Shown: positions 25,576 through 35,402 of the stretch, piece after piece | Layout: each line of letters starts with the position of its first letter | Numbering within the stretch: position 1 is the first letter of the stretch | Source: Aeromonas jandaei | GTDB lineage: Bacteria > Pseudomonadota > Gammaproteobacteria > Enterobacterales > Aeromonadaceae | Direction of reading: 5' to 3' | DNA: 64,000 nucleotides | Assembly: GCF_037890695.1 (NCBI RefSeq) | Contig: NZ_CP149571.1 | Coordinates: 2,076,001 to 2,140,000, forward strand | Notes under the pieces: model-generated | Databases searched by the model: none | Seen by the model: only the letters and a program-made list of their open reading frames with translations | What the model was told of the DNA's origin: nothing | Translations under genes and position numbers: made by a program

Positions 25576-26952
25576 ATGTCATCAATTCAATCGGCGTTAA
25601 CCGCCATCGATAGCTTTATCTGGGGGCCACCCCTGCTGATCCTGCTGGTCGGGACCGGTATCTACCTCACTCTGCGTCTGGGTCTGCTTCAGGTGGTGCG
25701 CTTGCCGCTCGCTCTGCGTCTGGTCTTTGGCCGCGATCAGGGCCAGGGCAAGCAGGGGGATGTCTCCAGCTTCGGCGCCCTCTGTACCGCGCTTTCGGCA
25801 ACGATCGGCACCGGCAACATCGTCGGGGTCGCCACCGCCATCAAGCTCGGCGGCCCCGGTGCCCTGTTTTGGATGTGGATGGCAGCGCTGTTTGGTATGG
25901 CGACCAAGTACGCCGAGTGTCTGCTGGCGGTCAAATATCGCGAGCAGGATGCCAACGGCCAGATGGCTGGCGGCCCCATGTACTATCTGGAGAAGGGGCT
26001 CGGCTCCAGGCCGCTGGCCAAGCTGTTTGCCCTGTTTGGCATCGGCGTCGCCTTCTTTGGCATCGGCACCTTCCCGCAGGTCAACGCCATCAGTGACGCC
26101 ATGAGCCTCTCCTTCTCGGTACCCCGTGAAGCGACTGCCGTGGTGCTGACCCTGATCGTGGCGCTGGTGACCCTGGGGGGCATCCAGTCCATCTCCAGCG
26201 TGTCGAGCAAGGTGGTACCTTTCATGGCCATCTTCTACATCGTCGCCTGTCTGGGCGTGCTGGTGAACAATGCCAGTGCCTTGCCGGAGGCGATCGTGCT
26301 GGTGATCGGGAGTGCCTTCACCGGCCATGCAGCGACCGGCGGTTTCGTCGGTGCCAGCATCATGCTGGCCATTCAGTCCGGGGTGGCGCGCGGGGTCTTC
26401 TCCAACGAGTCGGGACTGGGTTCGGCGCCTATCGCGGCGGCGGCGGCCAAGACCGATTCGTGCGTGGAGCAGGGGCTGGTCTCCATGACCGGCACCTTCA
26501 TCGACACCATCATCATCTGTACCATGACTGGGCTGACTCTGGTTGTCACCGGGGTGTGGAGCGGCGATGTGAGCGGCGCCGCCATGACCAGTCAGGCCTT
26601 TGCCCAGGGGCTTGATGCCCATGTCGGCCAGTATCTGGTGAGCATTGGCCTCTTGTTCTTCGCCTTTACCACCATCCTTGGCTGGAACTACTACGGCGAG
26701 CGCTGCACCGAGTACCTGTTCGGGGTGAAGGCGATCAAGCCCTACCGCCTCATTTATCTGGTGCTGGTGGCGAGCGGTGCCTTCCTCCATCTGGATATGA
26801 TTTGGCTGCTGGCCGACATAGTTAACGGCCTGATGGCAGTGCCCAACCTTATCGGTCTGATTGGCCTGCGCCACGTGGTGATTGCCGAGACCCGCGCCTA
26901 CTTTAGCCGCGAACAGGATGGCGAAGCAGAGCCGGAACCGCAGACCGCCTGA
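25576..26952 (+). CDS. AGCS family sodium:alanine/glycine symporter
   Basis: 458 residues, about eleven membrane helices. Family blocks are clear: GTGIYLTLRLGLLQVVRLPLAL near the start, SSFGALCTALSATIGTGNIVGVATAIKLGGPGALFWMW (Na+ and substrate site), GGPMYYLEKGLGS, GVARGVFSNESGLGSAPIAAAAAKTDSCVEQGLVSM, and FFAFTTILGWNYYGERC. It imports glycine and/or alanine with Na+. The glycine riboswitch in its leader points to glycine as the controlling, and likely transported, amino acid. A perfect AAGGAGG precedes the ATG. Confidence 0.95.
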   Translation: MSSIQSALTAIDSFIWGPPLLILLVGTGIYLTLRLGLLQVVRLPLALRLVFGRDQGQGKQGDVSSFGALCTALSATIGTGNIVGVATAIKLGGPGALFWMWMAALFGMATKYAECLLAVKYREQDANGQMAGGPMYYLEKGLGSRPLAKLFALFGIGVAFFGIGTFPQVNAISDAMSLSFSVPREATAVVLTLIVALVTLGGIQSISSVSSKVVPFMAIFYIVACLGVLVNNASALPEAIVLVIGSAFTGHAATGGFVGASIMLAIQSGVARGVFSNESGLGSAPIAAAAAKTDSCVEQGLVSMTGTFIDTIIICTMTGLTLVVTGVWSGDVSGAAMTSQAFAQGLDAHVGQYLVSIGLLFFAFTTILGWNYYGERCTEYLFGVKAIKPYRLIYLVLVASGAFLHLDMIWLLADIVNGLMAVPNLIGLIGLRHVVIAETRAYFSREQDGEAEPEPQTA

Positions 26953-26975
26953 TCCCGCAACAATCTATCCAAACG

Positions 26976-27007
26976 AAAAAAGCCACGACCCGGGTCGTGG
27001 CTTTTTT
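26976..27007. terminator. Bidirectional terminator
   Basis: Perfect 15 bp stem AAAAAAGCCACGACC / GGTCGTGGCTTTTTT with a 2-nt core loop, between the AGCS gene and the convergent permease. Confidence 0.92.
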
Positions 27008-27030
27008 ATTGCGCTCTGTTCGTCGCGGGA

Positions 27031-28428
27031 TCAGAGAGGCTGTTTGCTGCGCTTGGGCAGCAGCAGGTTCATCACGATGGCGGTGATGCCGCCGGTGGCG
27101 ACGCCGTAGGAGAGCACGCTTCTGGCCAGCTCCGGCAGGTGTTGCAGCACTTCCGGCACCTGCGCGACCCCGAGGCCCATGGCCAGCGACACCGCCAGGA
27201 TCATCAGAGCGCGTCTGTCCAGCTCCTCGCGGGAGATGATGCGTACACCAGCGGCGGCAATGGTGCCGAACATGACGATGGTGGCGCCGCCCAGCACAGG
27301 TTCGGGGATCTGCTGTACCAGACTGGCGACAGCCGGGAACAGGCCGAGCAGGGCCAGCATGGCGGCGATGAAGAGGCCGACATGGCGGCTGGCGACGCCG
27401 GTCAGCTGAATAACGCCGTTGTTCTGGGCGAAGGTGGACATGGGGAAGGTGGAGAAGAGCGCTGCCAGCATGGAGTTGGCGCCATCGGCCAGCACGCCGC
27501 CCTTGATCCGCTCCATATAGACAGGCCCTTCCAGCGGCTCGCCGGAGATGTCGGAGGTGGCGGTCATGTCACCGATCGCCTCGAGCGCCGTCACCACGAA
27601 GATGATGGCGAGCGGTACGAACAGCTGCCAGTCAAAGCCGAGACCGTAGTGGAGTGGAATGGGCACCATCACCAGCGGGCCATCGAAGGTGGGGGCGCTC
27701 ACTTTGCCCAGCAGCAGTGCCACGGCATAACCCGCCAGCATGGCGATCATGATGGCGGATAGGCGCAACCAGGGGTTGCGGCTGCGCTGCAGCAGCACGA
27801 TGAGACCGAGCACCAGCAGGGAGAGGAACAGGTTGGTGTGGCTGGCGAAGCTGCCGTCCGCCAGCGCACCGTAGCCACCACCCATGCTGATGAGCCCCAC
27901 CTTGATCAGGGTCAGGCCGATGAGCAGCACGACGATGCCGGTCACCAGCGGGGTGATGATCCGTTTCACCAGATGGAGGAAGCGGCTCATCACTACGATG
28001 GTGAGGGCGGCCGCCAGCATGGTGCCGAACAGGGTGCCCAGCAGATCGTCGGTGGGCATGGCCGCCTGCTTGAGGGCGAGACCGGAGGCGATGATGGGGC
28101 CGAGGAAGTTGAAGCTGGTGCCCTGTACCGAGAGCAGGCCGGAACCGATGGGGCCGAAGCGGCGGGTCTGGATGAAGGAGGCGATGCCGGACATGACCAG
28201 CGACATGGAGACGATATAGCGAGTGTCGGCGGCAGGGAGGCCGAGGGCATTGGCAATGATGAGAGGGGGGGTGATGATGGCGACAAACATGGCGAGCATA
28301 TGCTGCAGGGCGGCGAACAGCGTCTGGGGCAGAGGCGGGACATCCTCTATGCCATAGACTAGTTCGCTATGGGCTCGCCTGGGTGGATGTGCCTCTCGAT
28401 TGGCGCGTGTGACTGCTGCCTGTTCCAT
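27031..28428 (-). CDS. NCS2 family xanthine/uracil permease
   Basis: 465 residues, about fourteen membrane helices. NCS2 signatures: [35 protein letters not shown] at the N-terminus, SVQGTSFNF, the substrate-binding Glu in [55 protein letters not shown]. The QH in the first helix and the AxxE-GD segment are typical of the XanP/UacT branch that carries xanthine or urate with H+. ATG at 28428 has GAGGT upstream; a longer frame upstream is non-coding. No purine gene neighbours are seen. Confidence 0.9.
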   Translation of the reverse strand: MEQAAVTRANREAHPPRRAHSELVYGIEDVPPLPQTLFAALQHMLAMFVAIITPPLIIANALGLPAADTRYIVSMSLVMSGIASFIQTRRFGPIGSGLLSVQGTSFNFLGPIIASGLALKQAAMPTDDLLGTLFGTMLAAALTIVVMSRFLHLVKRIITPLVTGIVVLLIGLTLIKVGLISMGGGYGALADGSFASHTNLFLSLLVLGLIVLLQRSRNPWLRLSAIMIAMLAGYAVALLLGKVSAPTFDGPLVMVPIPLHYGLGFDWQLFVPLAIIFVVTALEAIGDMTATSDISGEPLEGPVYMERIKGGVLADGANSMLAALFSTFPMSTFAQNNGVIQLTGVASRHVGLFIAAMLALLGLFPAVASLVQQIPEPVLGGATIVMFGTIAAAGVRIISREELDRRALMILAVSLAMGLGVAQVPEVLQHLPELARSVLSYGVATGGITAIVMNLLLPKRSKQPL

Positions 28429-28674
28429 ATGTACCTCGACTGTGTGGGGGGAGGGGGAAAAATTGGGCGCTATTGTAGTGATCGAGAGGGGGATGACCAG
28501 CGTTAATGAAGAGAAAAAAGGTTTATTTTTCTGTGTATTGAAACGTTTGCGCGGTGTCGTTATCATCTGTCGGTTTGTGTGATCGTCCTCTCCTTTTTAT
28601 TCCCCTCGCTAATGACATTTTTACCACTTTGTAGGTGTAGAATGAGCCCTCGGAATTAATCGTGGAGACTCTGG

Positions 28675-29796
28675 ATGCTTAAGTTGTCAGAGTTCTGGAG
28701 TGCGAGGGTTCACTCCGAAGACTTTACCCGTACCCGTATGGGCTTTATGACGGTGCGGTTGCGCCTGCTCACCTGTCTGCTGATGGCCGGGTTGCCAGCC
28801 TGGGCCGTGGTGGACTGGATTACTCTGCCTGCCCCCCATTTCGAGCAGCTGTTTCAGGCCCGCATCTTCTGCACTCTGGCACTCTCTCCACTGATCCCCC
28901 TCTCTTACCTCATTCACTTTCGTCGCGAGCGGATGAAGCTCGCTCTCGGCTATCTGATGATGGTGATGATGATCTTCTCCCTCTTCTGCCTGCACAGTTT
29001 TGGCAGCGAGCAGGAGCTGCAGGCCGGTTATGCCGTCTTCCCCTATCTGCTCATCACCCTGTTTGCCATCTTTCCCATCCCGCTCTCCCTTGGGCTACAG
29101 CTGGCTGGTGTGGTGCTGGTGACCATGCTGCTGGGATACTGGCTGCTGGTGGGGCAGAGTCTCTGGAGCCAAGCCACCCTGAACCAGATCTGGGTGCTCG
29201 GCATGTTTACCCTGGCCAGCTGCTGGGTGCAGTGTGGTCAGCTCAATATGCTGCTGCGACTCTATCGGGAGTCCACCACCGATGAGCTGACCGGCATGAT
29301 GAACCGCCGCCTGCTGATGAAGCAGCTGGAGCAGGCGAGAGCCCGACTGCTGACCCGCAAGAAACCCTTCGCCCTGCTGTTGCTCGACCTCGATCGCTTC
29401 AAGCGGATCAACGATATCTACGGCCATCTGGCGGGGGATGCGGTGCTCAAGGAGGTGGCGACCACGCTGGCTGAGCAGCTGGCGCCCGAGATGGTGCTGG
29501 GACGTTATGGCGGCGAGGAGTTTGCCATTCTGATGCATGATTGCAGCGATCCGGCGGTGGCAATCAGGATGGCGGAGCGGCTGCGTATTGCTGTCGAGGC
29601 GCGGCTGGTCAAGAGCCCGACGTCCGATGAGCTGCTGGAGGTGACGGTCAGTACCGGCATCGCCCTGGCGCGGGCCGGGGAGAGCATAGATGCGCTGATC
29701 AACCGTGCCGACGAGTGCCTCTATCAGGCCAAGATGGCGGGGCGCAACTGCGTGGTGTTCGAACGCCAGCAGCCCGAAACGACAGATGCCGCCTGA
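28675..29796 (+). CDS. Membrane diguanylate cyclase (MASE-like sensor plus GGDEF)
   Basis: 373 residues. The N-terminal half (about 20-205) holds six or so membrane helices with little loop, of the MASE type. The GGDEF domain starts at DELTGMMNRRLLMKQL and carries LLLDLDRFKRINDIYGHLAGDAVL and the catalytic GRYGGEEFAILMHD. It should make c-di-GMP. No RxxD inhibitory site precedes GGEEF. It is monocistronic, with GGAG before the ATG. Confidence 0.88.
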   Translation: MLKLSEFWSARVHSEDFTRTRMGFMTVRLRLLTCLLMAGLPAWAVVDWITLPAPHFEQLFQARIFCTLALSPLIPLSYLIHFRRERMKLALGYLMMVMMIFSLFCLHSFGSEQELQAGYAVFPYLLITLFAIFPIPLSLGLQLAGVVLVTMLLGYWLLVGQSLWSQATLNQIWVLGMFTLASCWVQCGQLNMLLRLYRESTTDELTGMMNRRLLMKQLEQARARLLTRKKPFALLLLDLDRFKRINDIYGHLAGDAVLKEVATTLAEQLAPEMVLGRYGGEEFAILMHDCSDPAVAIRMAERLRIAVEARLVKSPTSDELLEVTVSTGIALARAGESIDALINRADECLYQAKMAGRNCVVFERQQPETTDAA

Positions 29797-29829
29797 GGGC
29801 GGCATCTTGTTGGCAAGGTGCTGACGAAA

Positions 29830-30078
29830 TCAGCTCAGCTTGTACTTGCCGGAGAGTTGCTGGGCCAGCAGCTTGAACATGTTGAACACTGCCATGGTCT
29901 TGCCGGTCGGGGTGCCATCTTCGGCGAGGAAGAACTCCCCCTTGAACACCAGAATATCCCCCTTCTGCTCCACCGAGTCGGCGCGCATGCCGTGGATGAA
30001 ATCTTCGTGTTCCTTGATGATCTTGTTGGCCATCTCCAGCAGGGCAGTCTCGGTGATCAGCTCTTTCTGTGGTTGCAT
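29830..30078 (-). CDS. yciN: YciN family (DUF2498) protein
   Basis: 82 residues, matching the E. coli YciN pattern: LLEMANKIIKEHEDFIHGMRADSVEQKGDILVFKGEFFLAEDGTPTGKTMAVFNMFKLLAQQLSGKYKL. Cytoplasmic, function unknown. GGAGACGAGC precedes the ATG at 30078. It stands between a GGDEF gene and a MATE pump and shows no operon link to either. Confidence 0.9.
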   Translation of the reverse strand: MQPQKELITETALLEMANKIIKEHEDFIHGMRADSVEQKGDILVFKGEFFLAEDGTPTGKTMAVFNMFKLLAQQLSGKYKLS

Positions 30079-30216
30079 GCTCGTCTCCTTAAACGACTAC
30101 TGGGCAGGGGCATTGAGCCATTGCATGTGGCGGCGCCCTGCCTCTGATTGAAGAGGGGGCTAGCATACTGCAAACGGGGATTTTCTGTCATTGATATGAC
30201 CCCGCTTTGTCGTTTA

Positions 30217-31596
30217 TTAGCCCATCACCAGATTCTTCAGCCAGCGGCGCTGGCGAATGCGGCGTTGCACCAGCACCATCTTGCTGATCTCCTCCAGCAG
30301 CACCACCGCTACTACCCAGGAGAGGGGCCAGCCGAGCAGAGAGACCGCCACCCACGCCAGCGGCAAGCCGATACACCACATGCCGACGATATCGATGAAG
30401 ATGGTGTAGTTGACGTCGCCACCCGAGCGCAGCACCCCGATGATCCCCACCATGTTGAACACCTTGAGCAGCATGCCAAAGCACATGATGCCGAGCACCT
30501 GACCCGCCTCGGCCATCAGCTCGGGAGGCAGGTTGCCGACCCACTGCAGCAGGTTGGTCTGCAGCAGCCAGACGGCGATCCCCACCAGCAGGCCGCCGAT
30601 GGGGGCGAGCAGCAGGAAGAGCTGGGAGTGCTGCCAGGCGACCTCGTACTCCTCGGCGCCAAGCCGGTGACCGAGCAGGGTGGAGCAGGCCACCGCCAGC
30701 CCGAAGAAGAGGGAGATGAGGATGCTCTCCAGCGTGCTCAGGGTCGTCATGATGGCCAGCGAATCGGTGCCAAGATGGGCATAGAGAAAGCCGTAGAGCA
30801 GCATGCCGAACGCCCAGAGGCCGTCATGAAACAGCAGCGGCAGGGCGATCAGGGTAAAGCGCACCACCTCCTTGCGCCGAAATGCTGCCAGCCAGTCAGC
30901 CTTGCGCGGCACGAGGCGAGCCTCGTTGCGCTGCACATAGATGAGCAGCAGCACCGTCTGCAGCAGCCGGGAAATAGTGGTGCCCCAGGCAGAGCCGGCG
31001 ACGCCCATCGGCTCGAAGCCGAAGTGGCCGAAGATGAGGGCGTAGTTGAGGATGACGTTGGCAATGATGGCGATGATGCCGATCCGGGTGGGGGCGGCGG
31101 CATTGCCGACCGAGCGCAGCGCCGACTCCAGCGGCACCACCACGGCGGTGCAGAGGATGGTGGCGCCGGTGATCATCAGAAACTGGTCGGCCAGCGCGCG
31201 CAGCTCGGGATCCTGGCTGGCAAATCCGAGCACGTCGCCCGGTGCGAGCACATATACAAGGGCAAACGGCAGCGCCACCAGCAGGGCGCCGACCAGCGCC
31301 AGTGCCAGTGACCGGCGTACCCCGGCCATCTCGCCGCGGCCGTAATATTGTGCTGCCAACACCGAGACCCCGCCTGCGAGGCCCGCTGTCACCAGCAGAT
31401 TGAAGAAGAAGACCCGGTTACCCAAGCCGACTGCCGCCACAGCCGTGGTGCCAAGCTGGCTCACCATCATGATATCGATGAGACCAAGCAGGGAGAACAT
31501 CATGGATTGCAGCGAAACCGGCAGGGCCAGCCGCCACAATCGGGTCATGAACTCGCGATCGGTGGTTTGTTTTAAAATCGCTTGCCAATAATTCAT
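30217..31596 (-). CDS. MATE family multidrug efflux protein
   Basis: 459 residues with twelve membrane helices. MATE features are LWRLALPVSLQSMMFSLLGLIDIMMVSQLGTTAVAAVGLGNRVFF in the first half, VSVLAAQYYGRGEMAGVRRSL, and the repeated half with LLFHDGLWAFGMLLYGFLYAHLG and FFGLAVACSTLLGHRLGAEEY. It exports drugs or metabolites against Na+ or H+. It is divergent from an AraC regulator at 31717, which may regulate it. Confidence 0.9.
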   Translation of the reverse strand: MNYWQAILKQTTDREFMTRLWRLALPVSLQSMMFSLLGLIDIMMVSQLGTTAVAAVGLGNRVFFFNLLVTAGLAGGVSVLAAQYYGRGEMAGVRRSLALALVGALLVALPFALVYVLAPGDVLGFASQDPELRALADQFLMITGATILCTAVVVPLESALRSVGNAAAPTRIGIIAIIANVILNYALIFGHFGFEPMGVAGSAWGTTISRLLQTVLLLIYVQRNEARLVPRKADWLAAFRRKEVVRFTLIALPLLFHDGLWAFGMLLYGFLYAHLGTDSLAIMTTLSTLESILISLFFGLAVACSTLLGHRLGAEEYEVAWQHSQLFLLLAPIGGLLVGIAVWLLQTNLLQWVGNLPPELMAEAGQVLGIMCFGMLLKVFNMVGIIGVLRSGGDVNYTIFIDIVGMWCIGLPLAWVAVSLLGWPLSWVVAVVLLEEISKMVLVQRRIRQRRWLKNLVMG

Positions 31597-31716
31597 TAGT
31601 GTTAACCGGGTATGAGAAAAGCAAGGTTTGTCATGGGTATGATAGGGGGAGTGGCGAGTGGCTTCACTGTGAGTCTCTCTCTGGTTTATTGTGTGAAACT
31701 ATCCTGTTGAGGTGTT

Positions 31717-32574
31717 ATGCCCTTTGTCAGCGAGTGTCTGGAGATAGCGCCCTCCTGCGATGAGCGGATGCTGGGGCGCGAAGGGCTGCCGCTGCTCGGC
31801 GAGGCCGGTATCTTTCTGACCGGCCTCTCGACCATTCGGGAGCACTACCTCATTCGCCGCAATCGGCCCGAGTTTCACATTCTGATGGCGAGCCACAGTG
31901 AGGGGGGGGCACTGCTTACCGACCGGGGCGAGCAGCCTGTCCCGAATGGTTCGCTCATCTTTTTACCCGCCGCCGTGCCCGGCGGCCTCAAGCTGGTGGG
32001 GGAGCAGTGGCAGATGAGCTGGATTTTGCTCGATGACGTGCCGCGCTGGCAGCATCTACACCGGCTTGGTCATCGTATCTGGCAGGGGGATGGCGGTGAT
32101 CAGCTTCATCATCTGCTCAGCCTGATCCAGCTCGAAGGGGTTCGTTCCCCGCTCCAGCCCCTGCTGCTCACTCTGCTGCTGGCTCTGCTGGAGCGCACCC
32201 TGCAGGGAGAGGTGCGTGGCACGCCGGAGCTGCGCCTGCAGGCGCTGTTTCGCCGGGTCGAGGCACGCCTCGACGAACCCTGGAGCGTGGCCCAGCTCGC
32301 TGACCAGATGGCCTGCTCGGTGCCCCATCTGCACCGCCTCTGTCAGCAACACTTTGGCATGGGGCCGATGGCGAGGGTGACCGAGCTCAGAATGAACAAG
32401 GCGCGTCAGCTGCTGCTCTACACCAACTGGCCGCTCAGCGAGCTGGCCGCCCGGGTCGGTTATAGCGATGGCGCCAACTTTGCCAACTCGTTTCGACGCC
32501 TGACTGGTCAGACCCCGGGTGCATTTCGTCGACTCGGTCGCAAACCTTTTGCAACGGATATGCAAACTCTTTGA
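31717..32574 (+). CDS. AraC family transcriptional regulator
   Basis: 285 residues. The N-terminal part is an AraC arm-like domain (LTDRGEQPVPNGSLIFLPAAVPGGLKLV), the C-terminus has both helix-turn-helix units: WSVAQLADQMACSVPHLHRLCQQHFGMGPMARV and LSELAARVGYSDGANFANSFRRLTGQTPGAFRR. It lies 120 bp from the divergent MATE gene and 69 bp before the malic enzyme gene. Control of the MATE pump is the likeliest role; ligand unknown. Confidence 0.88.
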   Translation: MPFVSECLEIAPSCDERMLGREGLPLLGEAGIFLTGLSTIREHYLIRRNRPEFHILMASHSEGGALLTDRGEQPVPNGSLIFLPAAVPGGLKLVGEQWQMSWILLDDVPRWQHLHRLGHRIWQGDGGDQLHHLLSLIQLEGVRSPLQPLLLTLLLALLERTLQGEVRGTPELRLQALFRRVEARLDEPWSVAQLADQMACSVPHLHRLCQQHFGMGPMARVTELRMNKARQLLLYTNWPLSELAARVGYSDGANFANSFRRLTGQTPGAFRRLGRKPFATDMQTL

Positions 32575-32643
32575 AATTAATGACACAAGCCCCTAGGATC
32601 GGCGGGTTCCTGCGTCTAGCTAACCGTTTAGGTATCAAGATCC

Positions 32644-34338
32644 ATGTTTGAAGATAATAACCAGAAACGTCCTCTCTACATTCCCTACGCCGGTCCCGCC
32701 CTGCTGGAGACCCCGCTGCTCAACAAGGGGAGCGCCTTCACCAGCGAAGAGCGCAGCAACTTCAACCTCGAGGGGCTGCTGCCCCAGAATATCGAGACCA
32801 TCGAGGAGCAGGCCGAGCGTGCCTATCGCCAGTTTATGGCGTTCGGCAACGACATGGACAAGCACATTTACCTGCGCAACATCCAGGACACCAACGAGAC
32901 ACTGTTCTACCGGCTGCTGCACAACCACCTGACCGAGATGTTGCCCATCATCTACACCCCGACGGTGGGCAAGGCGTGCGAGGAGTTCTCCAACATCTAT
33001 CGCCGCGCCCGTGGCCTCTTCATCTCCTATCCGGACAAGGAGAGGATCGATGACATGCTGCAAAACGCCACCAAGCAGAACGTCAAGGTGATCGTGGTCA
33101 CCGACGGCGAGCGGATCCTGGGTCTGGGTGACCAGGGCATCGGCGGCATGGGCATTCCCATCGGCAAGCTGTCGCTCTACACCGCCTGTGGCGGCATTTC
33201 GCCCGCCTACTGCCTGCCGGTGGTGCTGGATGTCGGCACCAACAACCAGCAGTTGCTGAACGACCCCTTCTACATGGGCTGGCGCAATCCGCGCATCTCC
33301 GGTGAAGAGTATGCCGAGTTCGTCGATGCCTTCATTCAGGCGGTCAAGCGCCGCTGGCCCGACATCCTGCTGCAGTTCGAGGACTTCGCCCAGAACAATG
33401 CCATGCCGCTGCTCAACCGCTACAAGAACGAGCTCTGCTGCTTCAACGACGACATTCAGGGCACTGCGGCGGTGACGCTCGGCAGCCTGATCGCAGCCTG
33501 CAAGGCCTCCGGCGCCAAACTCTCCGAGAAGCGGGTTGCCTTCCTCGGCGCGGGCAGCGCCGGTTGCGGCATCGCCGAGCAGATCGTGGCGCAGATGAAG
33601 GCCGAAGGGCTGACCGATGCCCAGGCGCGCAGCCGGGTCTTTATGGTGGACAGATTCGGCCTTATCACCGACAAGATCCCCAACCAGCTCGACTTCCAGC
33701 GCCGCCTCTCCCAGCCGGTGGAGCGCATCGCCGATTGGCCGGTGGGGGATAACATCTCCCTGCTGGAGGTGATGGAGCACGGTCGCCCGGACATCCTGAT
33801 CGGGGTCTCCGGCCAGCCGGGGCTGTTTACCGAAGAGGTGGTCAAGACCATGCACAAGCACTGTGCCCGTCCCATCATCTTCCCGCTCTCCAACCCCACC
33901 TCCCGGGTCGAGGCGACACCGGCAGATCTTATTCGCTGAACCGACGGTCAGGCGCTGGTGGCCACCGGCAGCCCGTTTGCACCGGTGGAGTACAAGGGTA
34001 AGCGCTACGTCATCGCCCAGTGCAACAACTCCTTCATCTTCCCGGGGATCGGCCTTGGCGTCATCGCTTCCGGCTCCACCCGGGTGACCGACGCCATGCT
34101 GATGTCGGCCAGTCGTGCGTTGGCTGATTGTTCACCGCTGGTGAAAGGGGAGGAGGGCTCCCTGCTGCCGGATCTGGCGGATATCCATCAGGTCTCCCGC
34201 TACATCGCCAAGATGGTGGCCAAGACCGCCATGTTGCAGGGCAAGGCGGTGCAGACCCCGGACGAGGTCATCGATCAGGCCATCGAAGCGAACTTCTGGC
34301 ATCCGGAGTATCGCCGCTACCGCCGCACCTCTTTCTGA
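32644..34338 (+). pseudogene. maeA: NAD-dependent malic enzyme MaeA, interrupted by in-frame TGA
   Basis: The frame codes for a 564-residue malic enzyme of the MaeA/SfcA size, with [70 protein letters not shown] and [19 protein letters not shown] occurs at codon 432 (33937-33939), after PADLIR; the same frame continues [20 protein letters not shown] to [14 protein letters not shown]. In MaeA this place is W-T-(D/E)-G, so a single TGG to TGA change explains it. Everything else is intact, so either the break is recent or it is a base-calling error. The truncated protein would lack the C-terminal active-site region. The paralogue at 4413 could compensate. Confidence 0.85.
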
Positions 34339-34368
34339 TTCAACTCAGCGCTAAATAGCAGAAAAAAC

Positions 34369-34394
34369 AAAGGGATGCCTCGGCATCCCTTTTT
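34369..34394. terminator. Bidirectional terminator
   Basis: Stem AAAGGGATGCC / GGCATCCCTTT with a 2-nt core loop and T-run, between maeA and the convergent hydrolase. Confidence 0.85.
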
Positions 34395-34406
34395 GCATCC
34401 GGTGAG

Positions 34407-35228
34407 TTATTGCGATAGTGAGCGATCGAACTGAATGATTGCTTCCATGACCTCATCTGGTGCTTCATACCAAGGGAAATGGCCTGCGTTGGGGATGGTT
34501 ACCTGCCGAACGTTATCCCCCTGATAGCGGGGATCCTGCCACTGCTGCTGAGCGACTACTCGATCATCACCACCGGAAATAATAAGCACCGGGATAGTCG
34601 CTGGCCACCAGCGGGCTTCGTACGTTTCATCAAAGTGGTCTGCCGACCAGCTCATGGCCGCAAGGTTGAAGGGGAGGCTCGCTAGCATGGCCCGCCCCAT
34701 GGCCAACGTGTGCGTCGAAAAGTTCCAGGGAGCACTTGCCATGACGAGCGCCCTGAGGGTCGCGACATTTGGTTCGCGGGAAAAAGCTTGCGCGGCAGTC
34801 TCGCTCTCGGGCAAGGGGTGCTGTTCACACATGCTTGCAAAGTCGGCCTGCCAGCGAGCAGAGGGGGCCGAGCTTATCAACACCAGCCCAGCCAGCCGCG
34901 TAGCCAGTTCAGATACCGAGAGCAGATACATGCCACCGGTTGAATGACCAATGAAAACGGGGTTGGGAAGTGCATCGGCAGCTTCTATGAGTACATCCGG
35001 CCAGCGCTCGTACGCAGTCGTATGATCGATCATGTCGGTATTGCTGCCATCGCCGGGCAGATCAATTAGCCAGACTGTGCCGTTGACCGTCAGCTGCTCT
35101 GCCAGCATCTGCAGGCTTTCCGAGCCGAGCCCCGGACCACCTGGAAGCAGCAGCCAGTTGTATTTGCCTGCCGAGCGCGAGACGCATCTCATGCGAATGC
35201 GGGAGGGGGTATAACGCACGTCATGCAT
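34407..35228 (-). CDS. Alpha/beta hydrolase
   Basis: 273 residues. The oxyanion region LLLPGGPGLGSE, the nucleophile elbow FIGHSTGGMYLL (Ser near residue 95), the acid in VLIISGGDDRVV and the catalytic His in IPNAGHFPWYEAP form the triad of a typical alpha/beta hydrolase. No signal peptide, so it is cytoplasmic. The substrate is unknown; proline iminopeptidase-like or ester hydrolase activity would both fit. Codon use looks somewhat less GC-biased than its neighbours. Confidence 0.85.
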   Translation of the reverse strand: MHDVRYTPSRIRMRCVSRSAGKYNWLLLPGGPGLGSESLQMLAEQLTVNGTVWLIDLPGDGSNTDMIDHTTAYERWPDVLIEAADALPNPVFIGHSTGGMYLLSVSELATRLAGLVLISSAPSARWQADFASMCEQHPLPESETAAQAFSREPNVATLRALVMASAPWNFSTHTLAMGRAMLASLPFNLAAMSWSADHFDETYEARWWPATIPVLIISGGDDRVVAQQQWQDPRYQGDNVRQVTIPNAGHFPWYEAPDEVMEAIIQFDRSLSQ

Positions 35229-35332
35229 TGTGTATTTATCTATGACTTGAACCGGTCGGGAGTGCAGACTTTATGCTGGCAAGACCATGACGGCAAGCTG
35301 GTTTGAGTGGTGTGGAAGCGAAGGATAAATAA

Positions 35333-35362
35333 CAAGGGGGGATGCCCGGACATCCCCCCTTG
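35333..35362 (-). terminator. Terminator of the second ompA gene
   Basis: Stem CAAGGGGGGATG / CATCCCCCCTTG with a 6-nt loop; on the minus strand it is followed by TTATTT. Confidence 0.82.
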
Positions 35363-35402
35363 ATTCAGGTAATACAGCGTTCGCTACGCAAACAGAACTT
35401 GG

